A DNA stretch of 64,000 nucleotides from an uncultured Clostridia bacterium. GTDB lineage: Bacteria; Bacillota; Clostridia; Saccharofermentanales; DTU023. Below the pieces are notes generated by a model. The model was not told the DNA's origin, searched no databases, and saw only the letters and a list, made by a program, of their open reading frames with translations. Positions 42,596 through 50,600 of the stretch are shown in pieces. The stretch spans positions 96,620 through 160,619 of the forward strand of contig CAMJYM010000001.1 in the NCBI GenBank assembly GCA_946220865.1. The letters run 5' to 3'. A program made the translations under genes and the position numbers. Within the stretch, counting starts at the first letter, position 1. Every line of letters begins with the position of its first letter.

Positions 42596-44597
42596 AGAGA
42601 ATAAGGCTGGTCGTATAGGGGTTGATGACTTCCCCTGAGGGCACACTTTGATCGTAAACCTGAAGGTTAGGATCGGCCGGATTGCTTCCACTGGCATATA
42701 CGATCTGGTATCTCGGAGCATCAGCTGGCCAGCGGGAATCAAGGTAATTCAAAGCTGATGAGAGAGGACCCACCATGTTCATGACATAGACTCCATTTTG
42801 GCCTGAAATCCCTTCCATTTTGGAGCTGCTCAGGTCTTCCCCATTCTGCACGCGCTGCCAGTCTTCTGCAGTGCCATATTCAACTTCCAGCGTAAAGCCG
42901 TTTTTGACTTCCTTACCTGCATCCGTCTTTTGATTGGTCAGAATACGCTCTGATTCAGGGAGCTCGACGATTTCACCGGCTTCGCGATGCACGCTGCGAC
43001 CGGAAAGGCGAATGCCCATATCTTCGGCTCGCTTCACCGCTTCAGTCCAGGATAGGCCCAGGAGAGGCGGGACTTCTGCCTGATCTTTGCCTCTGGAAAT
43101 AAACACGATGACCGACGATCCTGATTCTGCTTCCTCCCCGCCTTCCGGGTCAGTGCGAATGACCTTTCCTGCAGGAACTTCCATCGAAGTATCTTTACGG
43201 AAAAGGGCGACGAGATTATGATTGCGCAGCCATTCCCTGGCCTCGCTTTCACTCATGTTTTTCAGATCGCCGATTTTGACAACTTCTTTCCCTGCGGAAT
43301 ATTTGAGTTCAATGTGCAGTTCTCCCTGACGCAGCTTTGTGCCATAGGCAGGTTCCTGATCAAAAATAATCCCTGGCTCCTGCGTTTCACTTTTGACGGG
43401 GATCAAACTGTAATTTGTGCCATAGATCTCTTTGAGTTCAGGCTCAACTTCATCGGCCATGCGACCGATATAGCGGCTCACCACAACCGTATCACTATCC
43501 TTGAGGGAAGGCGGTAAAGAGAGTTTACCCACCGCGTAACGAACGCCGTATGCAAGTCCGGCCACGGCTGCGATCACCAGAAAAAAGATCAGGATGGCAT
43601 CACGAATACGACTGAAGCGCCGTCTGCTCAGGGTTTCCTCAATCTCTTCAACTTTCTCGAAGTGAGATTCTCCACTGCCCACGCCTATGGCCGTCGTTCC
43701 GCTGGACCAGTCCGTCGCCCCTCCGGCGCGGATCACACCAAAATGTCCGCGGGGGTTAATCATAAACCGATCCAGCTCATCGACAAATTCGCGGGCATTC
43801 TGATAGCGGCGTTCCGGGGCTTTCTGTATAGCTTTGAAAATAATGTCATCAAGGGCAGGCGGCAGATGGTTAATCAGTGAAGAAGGCCTGAGCGGCATCT
43901 CCTGCAGCTGCTTAATGGCCACAGCTACCGAAGAGTCCCCATCGAAGGGAAGCTCGCCGGTCAGCATTTCATAGAGCATGATACCCAGAGAATAAAGGTC
44001 GGAGCGTTCGGTCACATTGCCACCGCGCGCCTGTTCAGGAGAAAAATAATGGACAGAGCCAAAGGCTACCCCGCCGGTCAGCGTGATGGTGTTGGCATTG
44101 CTCGCCCTGGCGATGCCAAAATCGGTCACCTTGGCCACCATCTGCGGGGAAACAAGGACGTTCTGCGGCTTCATGTCGCGGTGAATGATACCCCGCTTGT
44201 GAGCATGTTCAAGGGCAAGGCCAATTTGAATCATCAGGGGAACGGCGAGATCCCAATGCAGCGGTCCCTGGTCGAGGATAAGATCTTTCAGGGTTTTACC
44301 CTCAACGTATTCCTGGACGATATAGCGGACATTATGATCCTGTCCATAGTCCAGAACTCTGACAATGTTGGGATGATCAAGGCTGGCTGCGGCACGGGCC
44401 TCTGTGGCGAAGCGTTTAATAAACTCCGGGTCGTCTGAGAGTTCCTCACGCATCATTTTCAGGGCAATCTTCTGACCACTTTCCAAATCCAGAGCAAGGT
44501 AGACATACGCCATACCTCCCTGGCCGAGTGAATCAATAATCTGATAACGTCCGCCCAGAACCTGGCCGGCACTCAGATAATGTTGCGCCACTTTCAT
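42585..44597 (-). CDS. pknB: PASTA-domain Ser/Thr protein kinase (PrkC/PknB type)
   Basis: This transmembrane kinase senses muropeptides or lipid II and controls wall growth and dormancy. The kinase domain (about 15-280) has GQGGMAYVY (25-33), Lys47, HRDMKPQN (139-146), DFGIA (159-163) and a Thr-rich activation loop (TITLTGG). A juxtamembrane region leads to one transmembrane helix (about 333-355), then three PASTA repeats and a fourth, less typical domain at the C-terminus (about 365-670). It starts 13 bases after the stop of its cognate phosphatase prpC and overlaps rsgA. The kinase-phosphatase pairing is standard for the family. Confidence 0.96.
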   Translation of the reverse strand: MKVAQHYLSAGQVLGGRYQIIDSLGQGGMAYVYLALDLESGQKIALKMMREELSDDPEFIKRFATEARAAASLDHPNIVRVLDYGQDHNVRYIVQEYVEGKTLKDLILDQGPLHWDLAVPLMIQIGLALEHAHKRGIIHRDMKPQNVLVSPQMVAKVTDFGIARASNANTITLTGGVAFGSVHYFSPEQARGGNVTERSDLYSLGIMLYEMLTGELPFDGDSSVAVAIKQLQEMPLRPSSLINHLPPALDDIIFKAIQKAPERRYQNAREFVDELDRFMINPRGHFGVIRAGGATDWSSGTTAIGVGSGESHFEKVEEIEETLSRRRFSRIRDAILIFFLVIAAVAGLAYGVRYAVGKLSLPPSLKDSDTVVVSRYIGRMADEVEPELKEIYGTNYSLIPVKSETQEPGIIFDQEPAYGTKLRQGELHIELKYSAGKEVVKIGDLKNMSESEAREWLRNHNLVALFRKDTSMEVPAGKVIRTDPEGGEEAESGSSVIVFISRGKDQAEVPPLLGLSWTEAVKRAEDMGIRLSGRSVHREAGEIVELPESERILTNQKTDAGKEVKNGFTLEVEYGTAEDWQRVQNGEDLSSSKMEGISGQNGVYVMNMVGPLSSALNYLDSRWPADAPRYQIVYASGSNPADPNLQVYDQSVPSGEVINPYTTSLILYVH

Positions 44598-44610
44598 GAC
44601 CTCGCCTCCA

Positions 44611-45357
44611 CTACGCGAAGATCACGATGGCCGTGATATTGTCGTTGCTCCCTTTTTTCAAGGCAAGATCAACGAGGTCACGGGCACAGGAATCTGGATC
44701 CGTTGACATCCGCAGCGTTTCACCGAGGCTGAAATCATCGACAAAACCATGCAGACCATCGCTGCAGAGTAAAAAGCGGTCGTGGCGCTTTAAATCCAGA
44801 TGCAGCACCTCCGGCTGCAGATATTCCGGCACACCCAGGGCCTGCGTCAAAATATGGCGCTGAGGATGCGTGGCTCCCTCCTCTTCGGTAATCGTTTTAG
44901 CGTCGAGCATTTCCTGGACCACCGTATGATCACGTGAAAGTTTTTCCATCACACCGCCGCGCAGAATATAGCAGCGGGAATCCCCAATATGCGCCACATA
45001 GACACTATCCTGGAAGAATACCGCCATCGTAAGGGTCGTGCCCATACCGCTGTTGCGCTGATCTTCGAGAGATTTGAGATAAACTTTTATATTAGCCTTC
45101 TGGATGACATCGCTGAGAAGGCTTTCGAGACGTTCCGGCTGATTCAGAGAACCAAGATCGGCAGCGAGGCGCTCGCGACAATAGTCGACGGCAATCTTGC
45201 TCGCCAATTCGCCGTGTTGATGACCTCCCATGCCATCGGCCACAATAAAAGCACAGGGCCAGCCGGACTCATGGCGATACGTGGCCAGATTGTCCTCATT
45301 TTGCTCTCGGACAGGGCCGCATTCGCTTATCTTGGAAAACCTGAGCGTTTCCTTCAT
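44611..45357 (-). CDS. prpC: PP2C-family Ser/Thr phosphatase (Stp/PrpC)
   Basis: PrpC dephosphorylates PknB and its substrates. All metal-binding motifs are intact: VREQNED (about 16-22), VADGMGGH (about 39-46), GDSRCY, CSDGLHG and GSNDNIT. I chose ATG 45357 (MKETLRF), whose Shine-Dalgarno AAAGGAG is 12-13 bases away. It lies directly before pknB. This is the canonical paralogue; the PP2C-like gene at 6.9-7.7 kb is the divergent one. Confidence 0.96.
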   Translation of the reverse strand: MKETLRFSKISECGPVREQNEDNLATYRHESGWPCAFIVADGMGGHQHGELASKIAVDYCRERLAADLGSLNQPERLESLLSDVIQKANIKVYLKSLEDQRNSGMGTTLTMAVFFQDSVYVAHIGDSRCYILRGGVMEKLSRDHTVVQEMLDAKTITEEEGATHPQRHILTQALGVPEYLQPEVLHLDLKRHDRFLLCSDGLHGFVDDFSLGETLRMSTDPDSCARDLVDLALKKGSNDNITAIVIFA

Positions 45358-45451
45358 GACTACACCATGGCTCCTTTGCCGGGTTTTACCCGTCAATGCT
45401 GTCCATTCACGCCAGCTAAAGCCGCAGAAATGGGCTGCTTATTCAATTTGA

Positions 45452-45480
45452 ATTCTAACATCTGCGTAGAATGGGGGCAA
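45452..45480 (-). promoter_or_regulatory. Putative promoter of prpC-pknB
   Basis: The -35 TTGCCC (45480-45475), a 17-bp spacer and -10 TAGAAT (45457-45452) on the minus strand lie in the 207-base gap after rlmN. Confidence 0.4.
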
Positions 45481-45564
45481 GCTGTGATCCCCCTGACCCG
45501 GCTTCGTTCAGCCGGACCAGATAAACTCAGAATGAGCAGATCTGGTCAGAATTTCCTGTGCAGG

Positions 45565-46599
45565 TCAGGATGGGCTGAGCTGGTTGCGGCGCAGCTGCCC
45601 ACAGGCCGCATCGATATCCTGGCCCAATGAACGCCTTAGTGTCACCTGAATATGCCGGCGTTCAAGAATAGTCTGAAATTCCCGGCAGCGCTTCTCCCCA
45701 GAGGCCAGGAGACCCGTCCCGGCCACCGCATTCGCCGGAATCAGGTTAACATGGCCCTGCATATCCGCAAGCCTCCGGGCCAGCTCTTCGGCATGCTCAG
45801 GAAGATCATTCACATCCTTGAACAGGGCATACTCAAAACTTACCCGCCTGCCGGTCGCAGCAAAGTAAGCCTTACAGGCCCTGAGCAGCTCGTCGTAGTG
45901 ATATAGCCTGGCAACAGGCATAAGTTTCTCCCTGATTTCCTGATTGGGCGCGTGCAGAGAAACAGCCAGGGTAAGCGGCAGGCCGGCCTGGGCGAGCTCG
46001 TTCATCGCGGGGACCAGTCCACAAGTAGAAAGGGTCAGCTTGCGCGGAGAAATATTCAGGCTTTCTTCATCGCGGATGCGACGAATAAAAGCCAGGACTT
46101 CTTCAAGATTTTCCAGGGGTTCGCCAATACCCATGAGGTCAATACGATCAATCTTTTCTCCCGCCTGCCGCTGGAGCCAGAGAAGCTGACCAAGCAGCTC
46201 ACCACGGCTGAGATGGCGGTGAAAGCCAAGACCCGTAGAGGCACAGAAGCGGCAGCCCATGCGACAACCGGCCTGAGTCGAAAGGCAGGCGGACAGCCCA
46301 TAACGATGGCGCATCAGGACGGCCTCAATTATCTCACCATCCTTCAGCGTGAGAATCGCTTTCCTGGACGAACTCAGCTTGGAGTCCAGGCTCTTTCCCG
46401 CTTGTGGAAGTCCTGGATAAAAGGCTTCGTCAAGAGCTTCCCGCAGCTCCTTACTGAGATCCGTCAACTCTTCAAAACTGGCAATGCCCCTCGCCTGCCA
46501 GCGAAAAATCTGGCCAGCACGGTAAGCCGGAAGACCCTTTTGCCGACAGAAGTCTTCAATTTCACTTTTTTCAAGATCAAGAAAATTTTGTTTCATCAC
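45565..46599 (-). CDS. rlmN: 23S rRNA (A2503-C2) / tRNA (A37-C2) methyltransferase RlmN
   Basis: RlmN is a radical-SAM enzyme that methylates C2 of A2503 in 23S rRNA. The cluster motif CRMGCRFC (CxxxCxxC, about 112-119) follows STQAGCRMGC, with the SAM region MGIGEPLEN and a C-terminal cysteine near GEKRCREF, fitting the essential second catalytic cysteine of the family. The length of 344 is normal. It lies 154 bases after rsmB in the conserved rsmB-rlmN-prpC order. Confidence 0.97.
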   Translation of the reverse strand: MMKQNFLDLEKSEIEDFCRQKGLPAYRAGQIFRWQARGIASFEELTDLSKELREALDEAFYPGLPQAGKSLDSKLSSSRKAILTLKDGEIIEAVLMRHRYGLSACLSTQAGCRMGCRFCASTGLGFHRHLSRGELLGQLLWLQRQAGEKIDRIDLMGIGEPLENLEEVLAFIRRIRDEESLNISPRKLTLSTCGLVPAMNELAQAGLPLTLAVSLHAPNQEIREKLMPVARLYHYDELLRACKAYFAATGRRVSFEYALFKDVNDLPEHAEELARRLADMQGHVNLIPANAVAGTGLLASGEKRCREFQTILERRHIQVTLRRSLGQDIDAACGQLRRNQLSPS

Positions 46600-46753
46600 C
46601 GCTGACTTTCTAAATTCAGAACTCAGGTACTAGGTTCATGTGCCTGGCTCAAAACCCTTCCGGCTTCAGGGCCCGCAATACCGGATACCCGCTAAAGCTC
46701 AGATCATCCTCACTCAAGTGTCTCCTGCCTGTGTTGGCCTCGAAGGATTCCCT

Positions 46754-48217
46754 TCACGCCTCTTTTTCCAGAAGGGCGATAAAAAAACCATCTAAGGGAA
46801 CGAGATCCGGCCGTAGCAGGATGAAGCCTTCATCGAGCAGACTTCGCGAGCTTTCCTCTTTACTGAGGTCGGCATAAAGCTTCGGCGGAAGCTTGCCAGA
46901 CAGGGGCAGAAGGCGAAAATTCCTGCCCGCCTGCGAGTTCAGGAAGCTGCGAACAAGATTTTCATTTTCCTGAGGATTGAGCGTACAGGTCGAGTACATG
47001 AGATGTCCGCCAACACGTAAGAGACTTGCAGCTGTTTCAAGAATCTTCTGCTGTAAGGGCGGAAAACGAAGAAGCTCTTCATAAGCCATGCGCAGACGAA
47101 TTTCCGCTTTGCGGCGCAGGAGTCCAAGCCCACTGCAGGGGACATCGGCAAGTACGAAGTTCGCTCCTTCTGCACTCAACAAGCCCTCAGATCTCAAGTT
47201 CTGTGCTAAATCCGGCTGACTGGCGTCACGCTCCAGGCAGGTGATCCGGAGGCCCAGTCGTTCAGCATTTTGTCTGAGTTTATACAGGCGATCCATATTC
47301 AAATCCATCGCCAGGATGCGTGCTCCGTCAGGACTGCGTTCCGCAAAATCACAGGTTTTACCACCGGGAGCCGCACAGACATCAATGATTTCTGTAGCTT
47401 TTTCGCAGCCGGAGAGGACGCCGCAGAGCTGAGCGGCCTCATCCTGCACCATAAAGAGGCCAGCCCGGTAAGCTTCAAGTTCGTCAAGATGTCGCTCGCC
47501 ACCCTTAATACGCAAGGCTCCCGGGAGATAGCGACCATTCTCAACTTCGGCACCATTGGCCAAGAAGGCAGCGCGAAGTTCTTCAATACTCCCTTGCCGG
47601 GGATTGACACGCAGGGTCAGCCAGACATCGTCGTCGAGGAAAGCCCTGCCGATGCTGACGGCGGCTTCTTCACCATACCATTTGCGAAAGAGCCCGAAGA
47701 GTTCTGTTGAAAGCCCCAGGGAGGGTCCGATCTCCTTGCTCCGGAAAGTGATTTTTCCCTCTTTCCTGGCACGATCCAGTTTGCGCAGCACGGCATTCAC
47801 CAGACCGGTCGCAGATTCTTTACCGAAGTAGCGGCAAAGCTTAACACTCTCATTGACCGCCGCTGAGGCCGGTGTGGCATAGGAGTAGAGAATCTGCCAG
47901 GCTCCCAGGCGCAGGCAGATTCCCACCCAGACGTCGAGGCTGTCCAGACTCTTCTCAAGAAGCTTATTCAGCTGCAGATCCAAAGCCGGATAGCGGCTTA
48001 ACGTTCCGTAGGTCAGAGCTGTCGCAAAAGCAGCTTCTTCACGTGTGAGCCCTGCTGAACGCAGGTGGCGGTCCAGACTCTCATTAGAAAAAGCGTGTTC
48101 CAGTACAACATCAGCAAGCACACGAGCCGCACAGAGGCGCGCCGGATCAGGCCGCTGCTTTTTCGCAACGGGCTTCTCAACCTTCCCCTTGCCCGCTATG
48201 ACGCGCTCAGTGTTCAT
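46754..48217 (-). CDS. rsmB: 16S rRNA (C967-m5) methyltransferase RsmB
   Basis: RsmB methylates C967 of 16S rRNA. An N-terminal NusB-like RNA-binding domain (about 22-160) precedes the SAM domain with ICAAPGGKT-like DVCAAPGGKTCDFAE, the catalytic ADVPCSGLG (first Cys) and YSTCTLNPQENE (second Cys). The length of 487 is within range. It overlaps the upstream peptidase gene by 11 bases, indicating translational coupling. Confidence 0.96.
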   Translation of the reverse strand: MNTERVIAGKGKVEKPVAKKQRPDPARLCAARVLADVVLEHAFSNESLDRHLRSAGLTREEAAFATALTYGTLSRYPALDLQLNKLLEKSLDSLDVWVGICLRLGAWQILYSYATPASAAVNESVKLCRYFGKESATGLVNAVLRKLDRARKEGKITFRSKEIGPSLGLSTELFGLFRKWYGEEAAVSIGRAFLDDDVWLTLRVNPRQGSIEELRAAFLANGAEVENGRYLPGALRIKGGERHLDELEAYRAGLFMVQDEAAQLCGVLSGCEKATEIIDVCAAPGGKTCDFAERSPDGARILAMDLNMDRLYKLRQNAERLGLRITCLERDASQPDLAQNLRSEGLLSAEGANFVLADVPCSGLGLLRRKAEIRLRMAYEELLRFPPLQQKILETAASLLRVGGHLMYSTCTLNPQENENLVRSFLNSQAGRNFRLLPLSGKLPPKLYADLSKEESSRSLLDEGFILLRPDLVPLDGFFIALLEKEA

Positions 48218-48905
48218 CGCGTTCGCGGGCCAGCAGGAGCAGACGGATCAGCGAGGCCAGGGCCGTCGCCGCAGAAGCCACATAAGTCAGGGCAGCCGCC
48301 TTAAGAACAGCTTTGGCGCCATCCAGCTCGTCCGGATCGAGAATGGCCTGCTCATCGAGAATACGAATGGCCCGTCGGGATGCATCAAATTCCACAGGCA
48401 AAGTCACAATAAAAAAAGCCACGGCAGCCGCGTAGAGCAGGATGCCCACGGAGAAAAGAGTCTTGGCATTCATGGCCAGACCGATGATGGCGAGCCAGGG
48501 ACCTGCCGAAGAACCGATACGGGCAACGGGAAAAATGCCCTGACGGATTAGGTTGGGCAGGTAATGCTTCTCCGTCTGTATAGCATGTCCGGATTCATGA
48601 GCCGCAACCCCCAGGGCCGCGATGGAATCGGCAGCAAAGACCGGTTCCGAAAGCCGCAGGACTTTTTCGTTGGGGCTGAAATGGTCCGTCAGCTGTCCCC
48701 GTACAGGCTCAATCGCGACATCAAGAATATCGTAGCTGCGCAGAATCATCTGAGCGACATCCTTGCCGCGGTAACCCCGGCGATTACGGATCTGGCTGTA
48801 CTTGTTGAAGCGTGACTTCACCAGAGCCTGTGCCAGAAGCGAAAGCAGCATACAGGGAATGATAAGCAAAATATACCATTTATCGATGTAAAACATTCCG
48901 GGCAT
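48207..48905 (-). CDS. YugP-family membrane zinc metallopeptidase
   Basis: The 232-residue protein has hydrophobic segments near the N-terminus (10-27) and C-terminus and a zinc site AAHESGHAIQ (H103, E104, H107, HExxH). The family (YugP, DUF/PF04298) is widespread in Firmicutes and commonly found in this operon between fmt and rsmB. Substrates are not known. It starts 2 bases after fmt and overlaps rsmB, so translation is coupled on both sides. Confidence 0.9.
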   Translation of the reverse strand: MPGMFYIDKWYILLIIPCMLLSLLAQALVKSRFNKYSQIRNRRGYRGKDVAQMILRSYDILDVAIEPVRGQLTDHFSPNEKVLRLSEPVFAADSIAALGVAAHESGHAIQTEKHYLPNLIRQGIFPVARIGSSAGPWLAIIGLAMNAKTLFSVGILLYAAAVAFFIVTLPVEFDASRRAIRILDEQAILDPDELDGAKAVLKAAALTYVASAATALASLIRLLLLARERDEH

Positions 48906-48907
48906 AG

Positions 48908-49933
48908 TTATGAACGATCTCCTTTCAAAGCAAGAGGGGAATTCCCTGAGGCAAAAAAATCATTTAATTGAAAATTATGGGCACAATCTGCCGCCAGCAG
49001 ACTTTTACCGGAAGGAAGCTGCAGGCGGAGGATTTTGAGTACTCCCTGACCTGTCGCCAGCCAGAGCTCTTTATCGGCGCGCAGAATTTTTCCAGCTAAA
49101 TTCGGCTGTTCTTCCGGAAGAACTTCCGCCTCAAGAATTTTATGCTTTTCACCCCGATAATAGGCAAAAGTACCAGGCCAGGGCTGCAGCGCTCGAATCT
49201 GGGCATCCAGTTCAGCTGCAGAGCGGGAAAAATCCAGGGCGCCGTCAGTTCGGTTCAGTTTGCCACAATACACTGCACGAGCTTCATCCTGCGGCAATTC
49301 CGGAATATCTCCCGCAAGAAAGGCCGGCAGGACTTTAATTAAAAGTTCTGCCGAGAGATCGGCAAGCTGGGCTTCTGCTTCCGCCGCAGTCAAACGTCCC
49401 AGAGGAAAATTTACGGAAGCAATGAGTGGCCCGCTGTCCAGTCCCTCTGCCATGCGCATGAGGCTGGCGGCCGTTTCTTTTTCTCCGGCAAGAATGGCCG
49501 ACTGAACGGGCGAGGCCCCGCGGTAAAGAGGCAGTTTTGAAGGATGCAGATTGAGGCAGCCATAAAGGGGCAGAGTAAGGATTTCCGGGGGCAGAATCAG
49601 TCCATAGGCTGCCGTGATGATGAGGTCCGGCTTTAAAGAGGCAAGCTCCTCCCTGGCTTCCTGTTTCTTCAAGGAAGTCCAGCTGTAAACAGGTAACCCT
49701 GCCTCAACGGCAGCAAGCTTCAAAGGCGTAGGCGTGAGCTTTTGTTTGCGGCCAACAGGGCGATCCGGCTGAGTGGCACAGGCGATAAGCTTGTAACCCT
49801 CCTGCAGCAGAGCCTTAAAAGGCGGCACAGCAAACTCCGAGCTGCCCATATAGAGCAGGCGCAGAGCTTTATGCTCCGCCTTTGCCTGGGGAAGTACAGC
49901 CTTTCTGAGCGCTTCAGCAGAAGAAAAGTTCAT
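48908..49933 (-). CDS. fmt: Methionyl-tRNA formyltransferase
   Basis: Fmt formylates initiator Met-tRNA. The N-terminal catalytic domain shows LLYMGSSEFAVPPF (about 26-39), and the formate-transfer motif LNLHPSKLPLYRGASPVQ, followed by a C-terminal OB domain. The length of 341 includes about 25 extra residues at the N-terminus compared with most relatives, which begin near LRLLYMG; an internal start is possible. It is 3 bases from def, its functional partner. Confidence 0.96.
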   Translation of the reverse strand: MNFSSAEALRKAVLPQAKAEHKALRLLYMGSSEFAVPPFKALLQEGYKLIACATQPDRPVGRKQKLTPTPLKLAAVEAGLPVYSWTSLKKQEAREELASLKPDLIITAAYGLILPPEILTLPLYGCLNLHPSKLPLYRGASPVQSAILAGEKETAASLMRMAEGLDSGPLIASVNFPLGRLTAAEAEAQLADLSAELLIKVLPAFLAGDIPELPQDEARAVYCGKLNRTDGALDFSRSAAELDAQIRALQPWPGTFAYYRGEKHKILEAEVLPEEQPNLAGKILRADKELWLATGQGVLKILRLQLPSGKSLLAADCAHNFQLNDFFASGNSPLALKGDRS

Positions 49934-49936
49934 TTT

Positions 49937-50464
49937 TTACAGCTTCTCTTTCTCGCCGGCAGTCGCCTGAGTTTCTGACTTATCTTCCTCATTTTGTTCC
50001 GGCTCGAGCCTGAACATCGGCCCCTCCGCACGGTCGCGAAAAAGGATACCGTCGAGATGATCGCTTTCGTGGCAGATGCAGATGGCTTTGAGCCCTTCTC
50101 CCTCCATCTGCAGGGTTTTTCCCTCAAGATTTTCGTACTCCAGGAGGACTTTGGCCGGACGCCTGACCCTGGCATAAAGGCCGGGCAGAGACAGGCAGCC
50201 TTCATTTTCATGCTGCTCCCCTTCAGAACGGACAATACGGGGATTGACGATCACGTGATCCCCTGTTTCATCGTCTACATTCATCACGAAGAGGCGTTTA
50301 AGTATGCCGACCTGAGGCGCTGCAAGACCAACCCCATGATCGTGACGCATCGTTTCCAGCATGTCTGCGGCAAGTTGCTTCAGACGCTCATCAAAGCGTT
50401 TGACCTCGCGCGATTTTTTGCGCAGAGTGGGATCTCCTTCAATTAAAATGCTCCTTAAAGCCAT
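49937..50464 (-). CDS. def: Peptide deformylase
   Basis: Peptide deformylase removes the N-formyl group from nascent proteins. The three motifs are GVGLAAPQ (about 45-52), EGCLSLP (about 88-94, metal Cys) and HESDHLDG (about 131-138, metal His residues and Glu). The C-terminal tail is Glu/Lys-rich. I chose ATG 50464, where the family sequence begins (MALRSILIEGDP); the open frame reaches into priA. A promoter with a perfect -10 lies 41-69 bases upstream, so def-fmt-yugP-rsmB can be transcribed independently of priA. Confidence 0.97.
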   Translation of the reverse strand: MALRSILIEGDPTLRKKSREVKRFDERLKQLAADMLETMRHDHGVGLAAPQVGILKRLFVMNVDDETGDHVIVNPRIVRSEGEQHENEGCLSLPGLYARVRRPAKVLLEYENLEGKTLQMEGEGLKAICICHESDHLDGILFRDRAEGPMFRLEPEQNEEDKSETQATAGEKEKL

Positions 50465-50504
50465 ATGGATCACTTTCTTATTTCTTAGTTCAGTTATTCT
50501 TTTT

Positions 50505-50533
50505 ATTATACTGATAAAATGCTCGTTTGTCCC
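50505..50533 (-). promoter_or_regulatory. Putative promoter of def-fmt operon
   Basis: The -35 GGGACA (50533-50528), a 17-bp spacer and perfect -10 TATAAT (50510-50505) on the minus strand. Confidence 0.55.
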
Positions 50534-50600
50534 CCAGCTGCAGCAGGCGTGCACGATGCCCGTGGAAAGCAAGCGGCAAGGTTCTCGCAGCCGAGTACGC